From Paragordius varius (lineage: Eukaryota > Nematomorpha): a stretch of 64,000 bases of DNA. The stretch lies in the NCBI GenBank assembly GCA_964247055.1, contig OZ176059.1:2542001-2606000 (forward strand), written 5' to 3'. The position numbers and the translations under genes were made by a program. Below, piece after piece: positions 12,379 through 45,184 of the stretch (the first letter of the stretch is position 1; each line of letters begins with the position of its first letter). A model generated the notes under the pieces. That model saw only the letters and a list, made by a program, of their open reading frames with translations. It made no database searches and was not told the origin of the DNA.

Positions 12379-13503
12379 TTATGAATATATATCAACATCA
12401 GCAGGGATAGGTTTAGATATGGTGGTCAAAATCTCGAGTGGTGGATTGGTTTGTCTTGGTATAATATGCGTCCAAAATACATCAAGTTTCCAGCACTAAA
12501 AATGTTAATTTATAGTATAGTAAAATATGCGGGTTTATAGATTACATTTTGTTAATTAATTTATATGGGATATAAATATATCATTATATATATATATATT
12601 TAAATTTCATAAAAATCAATATACTCTGTCAACTGTTACCAGTCGACATATAACGTTACACAAATTATTTTGAAAATAATGACATAAAAAAGTAGTTTGA
12701 TTTCGGGTTTATCCATAAAATTATCTTTTTTATATTTCGGTGCATCAATGTTATATAAGTGCAGACTTTTGCAGTTTCAATATGTTTCATATTTCAGAGA
12801 TATTTGAGAACAAGCCGGGAATCCCCAAAGACTCTAATTTGAATCGGAGGATTGAAATGGATGTGTTGTATCCAAGTGTTAAAATAAAAATATAAAACCA
12901 ATATGTTAAGCTTAGTTAAAACGCAAATATATTTAAACAATATCAATAAAATTTAAGATTTTTATGAAGTTAATTAATAAAAATGATTAAAAACGACAAA
13001 TTAATGCTTTGCGAAAAAATAAACACCGAAAAAGACATTACAGGAACAACGTTGAAGGAGATGGCAAAATTTTAAAAGTACACTAGTTTGTCGAATTTTG
13101 TAAAATGATTTCTTTATATAAAGACAAATTCACAAAACATATAATATGGTATATAAAACTTAAATTAAACGATTACATAATAACAAGTGATCCCAAACAA
13201 AATTGTAGCACCAGCCAATTGCATATTCCATCTTCGGTTCATGGCGGCCACGGATTCGGCAAAAGGTAAATGCGGTATTTCAAGATCATCCATGGAGTAA
13301 CTCGGAATTTTTATGTGAAAATGTGGACGATCCCCATGATTATCGTGTGATAAACGATATTGACATGTTTGTAACGGTTTCAGATCTTTATATATTAAAA
13401 AATGGTATACTTAATCCATTCATACGTACCAAATTTAGGCTGTGTTTCGATGAATTAAATATGTTGTTGCACTGTGGAAGTAATGATAATCTAAAGGAAA
13501 CAT
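12379..13503 (-). CDS. Small single-pass, probably mitochondrial protein (COX7B/prag01-like)
   Basis: Minus-strand exons 13385-13177 and 12495-12379 join in phase 0 across GTAATC...TTTTTAG and end at TAA. A first exon 13503-13473 starting at an ATG fits the phase but is a guess; the full model would be 118 codons. The middle exon gives a His-rich stretch, then MDDLEIPHLPF, then RRWNMQLAGATILFGITCYY, a basic anchor followed by one membrane segment. A short MDDLxxP motif, charged residues and one helix recall the deltamethrin-resistance/prag01 and COX7B group of small respiratory-chain proteins. That match is from memory and weak. The 13323-13508 frame on the other strand is its shadow. Lies head to head with ABCC10. 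That it is a gene is fairly sure; its identity is not. Confidence 0.55.
12660..12881. repeat. Partial copy of inverted-repeat element family F
   Basis: The right part matches the end of family F: CTAATTTGAATCGGAGGATT, then ATGTGTTGTATCC and AGTGTT. The left part is diverged. Lies in the last intron of the small minus-strand gene. Confidence 0.45.
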
Positions 13504-13637
13504 TTTAAAATAGTATTAACCTCGTCCGTAGAAACGACATGTTTCCAATAATATGCGCAATTGAATGTATGAAGATATAACCCCTTTTTATTTTCTATTT
13601 TATAAATTTCCACATGTTTAGTATTATTTGATTTGAT
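13504..13637. promoter_or_regulatory. Short divergent promoter region between the small mitochondrial-type gene and ABCC10
   Basis: The two start codons point away from each other with about 134 bp between them, if the first exon of the small gene is right. In-frame stops precede the ABCC10 ATG (TGA at 13629). No TATA box or motif can be singled out in such AT-rich DNA. Inference from gene order only. Confidence 0.35.
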
Positions 13638-33555
<19,918 letters not shown>

Positions 33556-33679
33556 AATTATGAATTTAAGTATACAATTGCTAGTTATCAATACTTTAAT
33601 TATAATTGAATGATACCAGAAAGGGAAATAGTATTGGCTTAATGTTATAGATTTTTCGCTTTTTACTTCTATTAGTCAA

Positions 33680-33904
33680 TACAGTCATGTATCATTTATT
33701 TTATCAAAAATTTATTTTTTTTCGTTAAATGGGTATAAATATTTGGTAAAGAATGGAAAAAACAAGAGCTCTATGGTAAATTCTTTAACTTTTTTAATGA
33801 ATATGATATTGTTAATGCCATAGAGCTCTTGTTTTTTCCATTTACCAAATATCTATACCCATTTAAAAATTAATTTTTGATAAAATAAAGGATACATGAC
33901 TGTA
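33680..33904. mobile_element. MITE family C, copy 1
   Basis: Palindromic, about 225 bp, TACAGTCATGTATC...GATACATGACTGTA, arms of about 100 bp including AAAAAACAAGAGCTCTATGG and its reverse complement. Just downstream of the ABCC10 stop. Second copy at 42677-42910. Confidence 0.85.
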
Positions 33905-35699
33905 AGAGTGCTCTTTGCTGTATTATATGCTATCTGGCAGCATTTTTTTGTAAAAACTTAATTTACAGTTATAACCGCCCGCTGCTTCTACAAATTTGTT
34001 TTAAACTCGAATTGTCTTTTAGCGGGGAAGGATCAAATTTGATATACATTTTTGTTGTAAAATATATGAAATATGTGCTAATTTTAGCAATTTTTTATAC
34101 ATTACATTTGTTAAATTATTATTATCATATATTTGTATAAAAAAATTTATTTGTTATACTTTATTTGAAAGAAAAAGAAGGGATTTATTGTAATTAATAT
34201 TTTAACATGCATGATTTTTAATCATCAAATAAATTTTAACCAAATGTCAAAAAATCTTTTAAATCTTGATATATTACATAAATATGTTTGGGCATCATAT
34301 CTCACCTTTTTAGTTTCATCTTATTAGGTTAATACAATGCAGCTTAAATTTTTGTATTAGTGGACAGGCTTTAATTTGTTAAAACTTCACAGTGATTACT
34401 TGCTATGTAACGTGGATTTTTTTTATCAAGACTCTCGATTTTTATTGCTTTCTTTTGAAGCTTGTGATTACAAATTAAAATTTTATATGGTAAAATAAAT
34501 TAACTCGATGTCATCAAATTTATCAGTTGTGTCTCATCAGCATATAAAAGTATGTCATATTTCGCCTTTTTGATATTTTTAATATATGTGAGTTTCAGAA
34601 CATTGCTTCGACACAGTTTTTTTATTATTATGGTAAAAGAGTTGTATTTTAGTGGGCTACTACTCGAAGATGTAAAAGTCGTTGGACTAAGATCTTTCAT
34701 AAGGTGGTATACAATTGATAAAATTTATATGATTTCTTTTTTACGTTTTCCCAAAAAGATTTTTTTAAATGTATTTATGGGAGCTAATTTCTTGCGAAAA
34801 TACTGGTCAATTAAAGGTTTTTAAAATTAATGCCTCGATTATTGGGTACATTAAATATATTATAAATACATTTGATTGAATTTTGAACGAGAAGAGTGCA
34901 AACCAGGGATGTCCAACACGCTTTTTTCGGTATGCAAAAGTGCCCTAAAAATGTTAAAAAAGAAAAATTTGGATTTTAACTAAAAATTTACCATTATTTA
35001 TAAGAAATATCATCCGAGACTCAAAATATATAATAAATTCAAAAATTAATAAAGCAGACAAGAAGATATATGTGTTCGACGCTAAAATTGCGTTTCTATT
35101 TTTTGTATTGAAATACAGGGCCCACGCATTTTGTCACAATGTTTTGTAACCATCAATTTATCTTTTTATACATATGCAGATATTAGCCAATATATTTTAA
35201 ACTATATTCTTCAAAAATCTCTCCACCATACTATACTACATCGTTATTATTTCACGCTAAAAAAGTAGTATATAATTGTATTTTTGGAATCTTTATTTCC
35301 ATCAAAAGGCCAATAATAAATTAAAGATGTGACTTTAAGTATCAACGTTTGATTAGCTGACATAACATGTTATATACTCAGTCAAATTAAATTAGAATAC
35401 ATATTTAATGGAGCTAAATATGCCAGATGAATCGTATTTAAATATTTTGTCATGAGAATAGTTTCAAAGATATGTATAATTTTCTTTAACATTTTATGAT
35501 ATTTTAAGGTTTTATCATGCTTGACTAGTGATAATACGTATTTTTTTTAGTAACCAAATGTGGTGATTCGTTATTCCATATGGGTATAAATTGATTAAAG
35601 GTTCACCTTTTGTATGGTGTCATGATTATGTGAAGATTTAAGGAGACAAATTATTAAATTTTAAACATGAAGTTTTGTGTCACACAATTCTAAAAGATA
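33905..35699. other. Intergenic, no gene recognised
   Basis: AT-rich. A CAGGGATGTCCAACACG phrase at 34913 resembles one end of a hAT-type element but I cannot find the other end. One frame at about 33973-34137 (+) is open for roughly 54 codons and looks like chance. Confidence 0.4.
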
Positions 35700-36051
35700 T
35701 ACCATTTACAGTTCAAATATACCCTTAAACAAATCAAATTCACCCTTGAACAATTCAAATTCACCCTAAAAATAAATTATGAAACTTCGGTTCAATATAA
35801 CTCATTATTAAAATTAAATATATTTTTATGGCAAAGTGTTTATTATTTTTTCAGTATTATTTTGATTACATACAAAATTTCTTTTTTTTATAAATATAAA
35901 AAATATAGGTAATATATAATCTTAAAAAACACATGATTTATTTTAGGGTGAATTTGAATTGTTTGAAGGTGAATTTGAATTGTTCAAGGGATTTGAATTG
36001 TTCAAGGGTGAATTTGAATTGTTTAAGGGTGAATTTGAACTGTAAATGGTA
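35700..36051. mobile_element. MITE family A, copy 6 (intergenic)
   Basis: TA-CCATTTACAGTTCAAAT...GAACTGTAAATGG-TA. The right arm is expanded to five GGGTGAATTTGAATTGTTCAA-type units, more than in any other copy here. Confidence 0.8.
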
Positions 36052-36689
36052 TAACATATGATACCTGCCTGGAACTTCAAAATGGATTTTTAAGCAATTC
36101 GCATAAGAATTGAACATAAAAATTATTGTTAAATAATTTAAAAACACTATTTCTATTTTATTTGATGCCAAAAAAAGCATCCATTATATCTCTATATATT
36201 TTGCATATTAGTCTTCAAATGAAATATGCTTCCTAAAAATAAATAATATATTCACCCTTAAAAATATAATAAAATATAATCATCGTTGTTAGAAAATAAA
36301 TTTTATAACCCTTACTTTATAAATAGCTTTTTGTAATCAGTTTTAATAAGTAAGTTAAGTTATAAAATTGGTTTTTCAACATTCTAAGCCTTTTTTTAGA
36401 GACACGATACAACAACAATATTTCAACTAAAAATACAATTTATAGTCAAAATTACTATTCTTAAAATTTTAGCCGTTAATATTTATTATAGCTAAAAACA
36501 TATTTATAAATAATTATTAATTTGAAATCCTTTTATTTCGACATCAGTTGCAGAAAATTATCATTCTATTAAATAATATAATACTAAAAGTTCAAAGATT
36601 AATTAGCTGTAACTATGTATGTAAAAATATATGTACAACATCTATATTTTTACACGATATGAATAATTAGGATGGCGTAATATTCAAAA

Positions 36690-39600
36690 CAAATTTATCA
36701 TGAATCCTACTTGGTGCTTTCGAGTAAATGCTAAAAAAAGTTTGATAAGTGTTAAAAGGGTGCGCGGCTATTCGAGGCTATGGAAAAAATTAATTTATCA
36801 TGTTTTAATCCAAATGTTGAGTTTACAAATTATATCACATATATTAAACGCAATTTGGAGGTCAAGAATGTCGCAGCCACCGATGAAATTATGAAAGCAT
36901 GTTTGTTGGCTTTCGGAGGAATCGAAAATATTAATAAAATTGAAAATTATTTCTATCCACAAGCAATAGACGACATACCATTCCCAGATCTATTAAACGC
37001 CGGTATAAAAATCTTCTCCCCCTCAAGGAATATTTTTTCGTCGCGTTTTGATTTAATTAAAATGAAGAGGGGGAGAATGGAAACGTTCACAGAATTCCTG
37101 TTAAGAGTTAAACAAATGGCCATCCACTGCCGGTTCTCGTCAAACATTGACGAGCACATCAGAGATGTATTCATCGCCGGGTTAGAGGAGCAAGCCGTGA
37201 AAATGGAACTATTCACACGGTTCCCAGAAGCTTTAGAAAACGGGGCTCCCGTTTCTCTAAATACGGTGGTAAATATTGCCTTATCACATGAGAAGGCACG
37301 AGATGGACTAACGAATGCAGAAGTGCTGTCCATCAATATTGATAATGATAATAAAAGTAACAATAATAAGAACCACAGTAGTAATGGTGAAATAAACGAA
37401 ATAGCCACACTTCACCAATCAAAAACCAACAATAGTAATAATAACCGACGAACCTGCACAAAATGTGGGAGGACTCATACGTTGGGACATTGCCCTGCCT
37501 ATGGGAAAGAATGTTATAGATGCCATCGTTCAAACCACTTTGCTCGATGTTGTAAGGTAACGTTTAAAGCATATTCCCTTTTTAATAAGGCAAAAAAAAC
37601 CCAAATTGTTCCTAAAATAAATAACTTTCCTATTTAAATGATTTTTGATACGGGTGCCGATATTTCATTCATAAATTATAAAAAATGGTGCCGTCTAGGC
37701 AAGCCAGCACTAGATTTTGATAACAATAATATTTTCATACATACATACAATAATAATCGTATAAAAACATTAGGTAAATGCAAATTACAGGTTGAATTAG
37801 ATAAAAGAACGCACATTCTAGAGTGCTTTATTATAAACAACAATTTACCATCAATATTTGGAATGGACTGGATAAAACAATTTAATTACCCAATCATGTA
37901 ATAATAAATAACTTATCTTCATATGATATATATAACAAATTTAGCAAGTTATTTTCTGAGGGCCTTGGTTGCTGGAAGGGCGAACCGATTAAAGTGTTTT
38001 TAAGTAATAATAATTGTGGTAGAATTTTTCCAAGTAGAAGGGTGCCCTTATCGTTACAAAGCAAAGTGGAGGATGAGATAAATAGATTGGTAAAACTGGA
38101 TATAATTGAGCCTGTTGATCCAAAAAAGACTAGAATCGTTTGGTCCAGCCCTACTGTAAATATTTTAAAACCGAATAAAGAGCTTAGAATATGCGCGGTA
38201 TAAATCCACACATAAAACCGCCGCAATACACAATCCCAACCTTTGACGACCTCATCTCAAAAATTTCCTTGGGCAAATCTTTCTCGACACTAGATTTGAA
38301 AGACGCCTATTTTCTTCCAGTAGACCCAGATAGTCAGCACTTACTAACAATTTCGAAACGATTGCCTTTCGGGTTGAATTGCGCCCCAAGTTTCTTTCAA
38401 CAAATAATGGACGAGTTATTAAAAGATTGCGCAGGTACAGCCGTTTTAGATGACGTTATAATGTCAGGAGAAACCGAGATAAAGCACAATGACAACCTAA
38501 TAAAGGTATTTACCAAATTGGAGACAATGGGATTAAAATTGCGCAAAGATAAAATAAAACTTTTTCAACCATCTGTGGAATATCTTGGTCACATTATTTC
38601 TGAAAATTGCATTAAACCCTCCCCAAATAAAATTAAAGCCATCCAAGAGTGCCCGACCCCGACCAACAAAACCACTCTTAGATCATTTTTGGGTTTACTT
38701 AATTTTCATGCAAAATTCATCCCTTCCCTAAGCATTTTAATGGGAGAACTACATAAATTAGCAGGTAACAAACAAAAATGGTGTTGGATGCTAACGCATG
38801 ATTCGATATTCAAAAAAGCTAAAGACTTGATCTGCCAGAGTAGTTCCTTGCATCCGTATAATCCCAAACTACCTATAGTCTTGGAAACCGACGCGTCAAT
38901 GTCGGGATACGGTGCTATTTTATCACATAGAACAACAGCGGGTAATCGTCCGATCGCCTACACGTCAAAAAAATTCTCTCAGGCTGAAGGAAACTATTCA
39001 GTAATGAAGCAAAATCTATCCTAATAGCGTTAGAGAAGTTTAAAACCTTTTTGTATGGCAGAAAATTTATAATACAAACGGACCACTAACCTCTAGTAAA
39101 ACTATTGGGGCCTCAAAGAGATCTAAGTAAAATTAATAATTGTAAACTAGTACGCTGGATAACTAGAACATCGGTATTCGATTTTAATATACAATATCAC
39201 CCTGGTACATAAAACATAGCTAACTGCCTATCGAGACTTCCCATTGAAAACCAGGAGTGGTCCAACGAATTAAATTTAAATAGAGAAATTATATCAAGAG
39301 TCTATGAAGGATCCTACTATAGCAAAACTAAAAGTAGCCCTAAGGTCTAATAATTGGACGGACCCCCTGGTCAAGCCTTTCATAGCAATAAAAAATGAAA
39401 TTGAGGATGCATACGGTCTATTATTTTTGGGAGATCGGGTAATAATCCCGAACAAAATTAAGCCAGATATTTTAAGATACCTGCATAGTGGCCATCCGGG
39501 AATACAAGCCATGAAACTATTAAGCCGTGAAAAGGTTTATTGGCCCGGGTTGAGCCAAGATATCGAAAAATGGGTGCGTAGTTGCCAAAACTGTCAAAGG

Positions 39601-40620
39601 CTGCGCCCAAATGTACCCGAAAATCCCACCTATCAATGGAACGGGAATACAACCATATGGGAACGGCTCCACCTAGATATCGCTGGACCCATTGACAATT
39701 TATACTGGGTGGTACTAATTGAGCACCCGCTGGGTGGAGGTAGAAACGTTACGTTCTGTGAATACCGGTAATATCCTTAAGTTTTTAGAAACCTGTTTTT
39801 GCCGGTATGGGTACCCAAAAGTGGTGGTTACTGATAACGGCTCTTATTTTAAAACGGGGGAGTTTGAGAGAACTTTAGCTTCCTCTAATATAAAACACGT
39901 ATCATCAGCTTCCTACCACCCCCGAACAAATGGGTTGGTAGAGAGGGTAATTTACACTCTAAAAAATCATTATTCAATGTCAACCCCACTTTCCGCAGAC
40001 CCAGTGCGAAGATTAAACCAAATCTTATGGGCTTACCGAAACACGCATCACAGTTCTACGAAGGAGACCCCCGCGCATTTGTTTTTAAAAAGAACTATGC
40101 AAAGCCCATTTACATGGATGAAAACAAAACCCAACGAATTCATGGATACTCCCGACATTCCGCAGGAGTTTGAAAAGGGGCAAAAAGTATATATCAAGAA
40201 TGAATTGGGTTCTGGTTGGAGGGAGGGACAAATAGTCGACAGAACGGGATGGTTATCGTACAATGTCAACGACAATGGCAAAATTATCCGCAAACATGCT
40301 GATCAATTAAGGAATCGCATGGATTGGTCGGCCGAAGGAGAAGACGGGAGAAGTGAGGAAAAGACTAAAAACTTAACCAACAACTTAAACAACAATGATA
40401 GTAACCTCCGAAAACATCCCACGGAACATGAAATAAGAACCCCTGAAAACATCGAGGAGAATCCGGAATCAAAAAGTGCGCCTTCAAGTGAGAATACTCC
40501 CGTGCAAACAAGTGACACTTCTCCTACTACAACTCGCCGGTACCCGATTAGATCCCGAAAGCCACCCGACCGATATCAAGCTTAAGGAAGAAGGAATGTT
40601 TTTTTTAAGGATATATATAT
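36690..40620 (+). mobile_element. Ty3/gypsy retroelement, old and broken
   Basis: Parts in order on the plus strand: gag-like region with two CCHC zinc knuckles (about 36.8-37.6 kb), aspartic protease with DTGA (about 37.6-37.9 kb), reverse transcriptase and RNase H (about 38.0-39.2 kb), integrase with HPGIQ, core and GPY/F-like tail ending in an Arg/Pro-rich stretch (about 39.3-40.6 kb). The integrase is clearly related to that of the element at 24.4-26.6 kb. The reading frames are broken in roughly half a dozen places and I find no LTR pair, so it is an older fossil. Confidence 0.85.
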
Positions 40621-40689
40621 TTATTTAGTATAACATCAAAACTGAATAATATAATGTGTTCTGTGTGTTACAATGATTCCTTATATACA

Positions 40690-40850
40690 TTAGGAAATTT
40701 GGTTATTGCATTCACAAGGATAAAGTTGTCTGATTTAAACGTTGTTAAAGATAATAAGTATAAATAAAATAATTTGCATTCACAACCAAGGTAATATATA
40801 TTTTTAACGTAACAAGGACCAAAGTGTATTATGCACTAAAAAAGAGAAGG
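40690..40850 (-). repeat. LTR-like fragment in inverted orientation
   Basis: The minus strand reads GTGCATAATACACTTTGG, then CTTGTTACGTTAAAAATAT, then CTTGGTTGTGAATGC. This is a diverged version of the middle of the 317-bp LTR at 24359-24675. It lies just beyond the old gypsy element but points the other way, so it is probably a remnant of a separate insertion or a rearranged end. Confidence 0.6.
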
Positions 40851-40919
40851 ATAATTTGCGTATGATGATAACCCTTTTAACAATAAGTTAAAAATATCTT
40901 GCATACACAGTTCCCCTAA

Positions 40920-42676
40920 CATGAATCCAAATTGTGGGAAAAATAAATGGCTCAATGTTTATATCCAACATTACTCTTTTTTTGAAATGAATTAAAATTA
41001 AAGTTTTAAACACATAATTTTTAGTTAAAATTCGTTTCCAATTGGATATGTTGAAAAATTAATACCCATAGGAAAAAGTACTAGATCATTAGTAGGGGCT
41101 CATTATTTTATATGCGCATAGAGCGCCCATTCATTATATGATATATCCCGCAAATTGTGTAAAGTAAAAATTATTTGTTTAGCGAAAAATAAATTATATA
41201 GAGTGTTAAACTTTGTCAGGATATGAAAATTGTACCTTGCAAATTATAAATGATTATCATGTCCCTAGAAAAAACGACCACAGGTATTCAATTAGAACAT
41301 CAATGCAAAAAAAATTACAAATCCCTTTTTAGTATTTTTTAGCATAAATCAAATTTTTTAACTTTTATCGGAAATATCTGTAATATAGTAATATGGTTGC
41401 GACTCTTAAACATTTTCCATACCGCAACAAATTTTTAAATTCAAAATAATTTGATAAATTTAAATTGGCAATGGATTTAAAATTTAAATAGCTTAAAATC
41501 AAACTTAGGGTTTCTATAAAATCTAGTTCAACTTTGCTGTTTTATTTTGGAATTTCACATGAGCTAGAATTATAAAATATATAAATTAAAACAAAATAAA
41601 ATTTACAAGTAGTAACCAAAAATCCGTACATATCCCAGTAAAAATATTAATCTATATTAAAAAATTGTTACAGGTATTGTAAGGATTGTTAATTGATATT
41701 CCACTACTTTTAAATCCTATTTTGTATAAATTATATACTTTATCATGCATGATTTCAAAATAAAACAGTAAATACAATAATGATTTTAATACAATATCAT
41801 AATATTTTTAAAAACGACATCTTTTTTAACTAAGATTTATAGAATTCCTAACTATATGATTTTAGGCTATATATATTGAAAATATCTCCTAAATTGATAA
41901 TTAACCATAATATTTTAACTTTAATCATTATTTTTTGTATTAGCCTTAATTATCCTTAACTTTCACTTTTTGCCCGATTTCAATTTTTTCTTAAAATTTC
42001 AAAAACTAGGTTGCCAACAAATTAAAATTTCGCGGCTAATTTCGCTGGTCATAAGCTATGTCATGATAAAAAATTTTTGTTAAAAACAATTAACCCTCTT
42101 TTTTGCACACAGTGTATGAGTTAATATCAAATAAAATATTTTTTTAGTTAAATGGAATTACTCCTTATGTATTAGAATGATAATCGATTCATTGTTCCCT
42201 TGTGGCATAGTTTATATAAATCTTTTTTATCTCTGCCTTTTATAATTAATTCAACGATAAATTCAAATTCGATTTGGCATGATGATCATATAAAATTTGA
42301 TATAAGTAATTTATTTAAATTTAAATAGAATATTTACAAAATACACATCTCATGATGTGTAATTTTCGATTCATAAGTTACTTATTATTTATAACGGGTT
42401 TTTCCACAACCCTTTCATTTTATCATTTTTAATTTTATCATAACTTTTACGCGAAAAAAGATTCATGAATTTTATCCACAAAATTTTGGTATATATATAT
42501 TTTAAAATCATACCATAACTTAATTTTTATATGCTAATTTTGTACGTTTGTATTCTATAGTTTGTTTGCTTTTCCCTGCTCTTGAGTACACTGGTATGGG
42601 ATTCTAAAGTAATCAATCATTTCGACTTTAAATTTTTTTTGCATTATGAATTAACAAATTTATATATATATATAAA
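40920..42676. other. Intergenic, no gene recognised
   Basis: AT-rich without convincing coding frames or repeats on either strand. Confidence 0.4.
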
Positions 42677-42910
42677 TACAGTCATGTATCCTTTATTTTA
42701 TCAAAAATTTATTTTCTTTCGTTAAATGGGTAGAAATATTTGGTAGAGAATGGAAAAAACACGAGCTTTATGGTATTAACAATATCATATTCATTAAAAA
42801 AGTATAAGAATTACCAAAGAGCTCTTGTATTTTCCATTCTCTACCAAATATTTACACGCATTTAACGAAAAAAAATAAATTTTGGATAAAATAAAGGATA
42901 CATGACTGTA
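42677..42910. mobile_element. MITE family C, copy 2
   Basis: TACAGTCATGTATCC...GGATACATGACTGTA; same hairpin as copy 1 at 33680-33904, including the GAGCT(C/T)T(A/T)TGG arm motif. It ends about 30 bases before the acceptor of the RS-rich exon. Confidence 0.85.
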
Positions 42911-42939
42911 TATATATCAATATAGACATATGCCATTAG

Positions 42940-43165
42940 TAGCAACATTGATGACAGGAATGATGATTTAAATAGCATAAATACAGCAAGTGTCACCAAT
43001 CGTCGTAAAAAAAGACATGCTGCTATGGAAAATGCACAAAGAGAAGTGTATAAAAGAAATGTCCATAGAGCTAAACGAGAGGACAGGAGTCGAAGCCATA
43101 GGAGTAGACGTAGTCGACGAAGTCGCAGTGATAGACGCGGTCGTGTAGTTTTAGTTGGGCGATAA
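42940..43165 (+). CDS. Terminal exon of an arginine/serine-rich protein (orphan)
   Basis: Open plus-strand frame of about 75 codons after a CATTAG acceptor at 42939 and ending in TAA. It has no ATG until codon 29, so it is best read as a last exon. The product is basic: KKRHAAMENAQREVYKRN, then RS/RSR repeats (SRSHRSRRSRRSRS) and an end of RRGRVVLVGR. RS repeats are typical of splicing and RNA-processing factors. The upstream exons were not found; the next plus-strand gene to the left is ABCC10, which is complete. It could be a pseudogene fragment. The long minus-strand frame here is its shadow. Product unknown. Confidence 0.4.
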
Positions 43166-45184
43166 AATAAAAGGAAATATATATATAACCTTATTACACA
43201 TTCCATCATTAATTATAATCAACAACCATACATATTTATGTGTTATGTTTGCCATGTAGTTTTTAGATTTATTATTTAGTTGTTATGTATTATTTATATA
43301 TAATTTGTTGTGTAATGGTTTAAATTAAATTGTGGTGATGATATATTACATTAGAAAATGAATTAATATTTGCCGAATAATTTCATTGTATAAAAAGGGG
43401 GACTGATAGAACAGATGACTGTTGTATACCTATAATCATAATGTTTAGCTATACTATGTTAATTGTACAGATTTTAAAACATAAAACTCATCTTAAGTTG
43501 TTATGTAATTAAAAATTGACTGTTGGGTGAGAAAATTTACCCTTGATCGTCATAGTGCACAAATAAATACCCCTTAAAATTTACAAATTATATCAGTTTC
43601 TAAATTTATTTTTATCCATAGAGGTTTGAAATTCAATGTATACTAAATAATATACTTGTTCACTATTTGTGGAAATAGAGTAATACTTAACAAAAAAATT
43701 TTTACCCACAAATGTTATGTATAATATGATTTAAATCATTTTAATATATAAAATATAAATTTAATTAACTTTGCTTTAACCCCATATGACTTATATTTCT
43801 CATTATTAATTGCCCAGACAAAAACTATGCACCATACTTTATATATAATATAATTTTATTTTTTACCATTAAAATCCTCTCGATATTTATTTTATAAAAA
43901 TGTTAAATATTGGACTCTAGTTTGACCCGAAAAAGGATGGGCTCTATTAAATATAAAATAATAATATTTTAATATGCTTTAAGCATAGTCGATTAGCCCA
44001 AACTACCAAAAAACAATATCCATGTCCTCGAAATTGTTTATATAATAGTAAATTTGTCACTTATTCGGATTTTCTTATATTGGGATTTGTTAAGCATGAA
44101 AGAAAACATTAATAATGTTACATTACATTGGAAGTTATTTATATATAATAAGGAAATTGAATTAATATGTGTGAAGTTTGATGTTCACAATATGTGCATT
44201 TAAATGGGCGAAAAATGTCACAATATTTTGAAATACTAGCTGACATGTTGCGCTGATTTTGTCGAAACAATAAGACAACGGGTTTGATAAGAATAATTCA
44301 TTTTATAGCAAATACATTATATAAATTTAGATTGCCAAATTATTTTGTTAGTAATTAAAAACTTATGTAGAGCATTACATCCATATAATGTGGATTGAAA
44401 ACTTCTTAAAACAACTTTGATAATCTTCGGTACTAAACACATAAATATTAAATTATAAAGGTTGATATAACAACTAAAGACATATTTATAAGTGACCATT
44501 GCATCCCTTTATCCATCCAAAACAAGCTTAAAAGAAGATGGTGTCTTTTTTTACTTATAATAATAAGGACTTGAAATATAGCCCCTACTAAGGCTGATTA
44601 ATTTGTCGAGAACTACTTATAGGAAAAAGCTTCAGACCAGTAAATTCAAGCCTAACCATTTATAAAGTAATAATTATGATAACACTTCATTACATATGAT
44701 TCTATGTATAAATATTTATCGCCAGTAGGCGAGATATTAAACATAAATACATATATAAAATAATTTTAAGAATATTACCCATATTTTTTGAGCATATTTA
44801 ATAATTATTTTATAGCGATATCTACAAAAAGATACGACGCTAGTTTAATATCGTGATTTTTAATTACATCATTTTCATAATATATTTTTAATTTATGCGA
44901 AAAGATTATACGCAAATTTTTAAAATTGGCCCAATAAGTCGATTTTACCATTATCAAATTTTAAATATATTTTGGATCAAAAGCTAACTTAACAACATGT
45001 ATTATATATATATAATATATATTAATAAATTTATTAAAAAACCAAAATTATATACATAAGTAACGAATATCAAACATTATAAAGGTGACGAAACATGAAA
45101 ACACAGTAACAAAAAATGAATATTTTAACAATTGTTTATATATATGGTATTATACATTGGCATAGAGATTTGAAATACTTTAAT
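43166..45184. other. Intergenic, no gene recognised
   Basis: AT-rich; nothing supported on either strand. The start holds AATAAAA soon after the RS-rich stop codon, a possible poly(A) signal. Confidence 0.4.

Noticed and set aside
13323-13508. Plus-strand open frame of about 61 codons just upstream of ABCC10
   Set aside because: The minus strand over the same bases holds a better-supported exon with splice sites and a recognisable protein pattern; the plus frame cannot join ABCC10 because stops intervene.
34907-35140. hAT-like element starting CAGGGATGTCCAACACG
   Set aside because: No matching inverted end or 8-bp duplication could be found.
35938-36180. Repetitive minus-strand frame with a FKFTL-type repeat
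   Set aside because: Arises from the 20-bp units of MITE family A and is not a protein repeat.
36200-40920. LTR pair for the old gypsy element
   Set aside because: No direct repeat of useful length found on both sides; only an inverted LTR-like fragment on the right.
42862-43209. Minus-strand open frame of about 115 codons, Leu/Arg-rich
   Set aside because: It is the antisense reading of the RS-rich exon; Arg codons read backwards give Leu/Ser/Pro runs.
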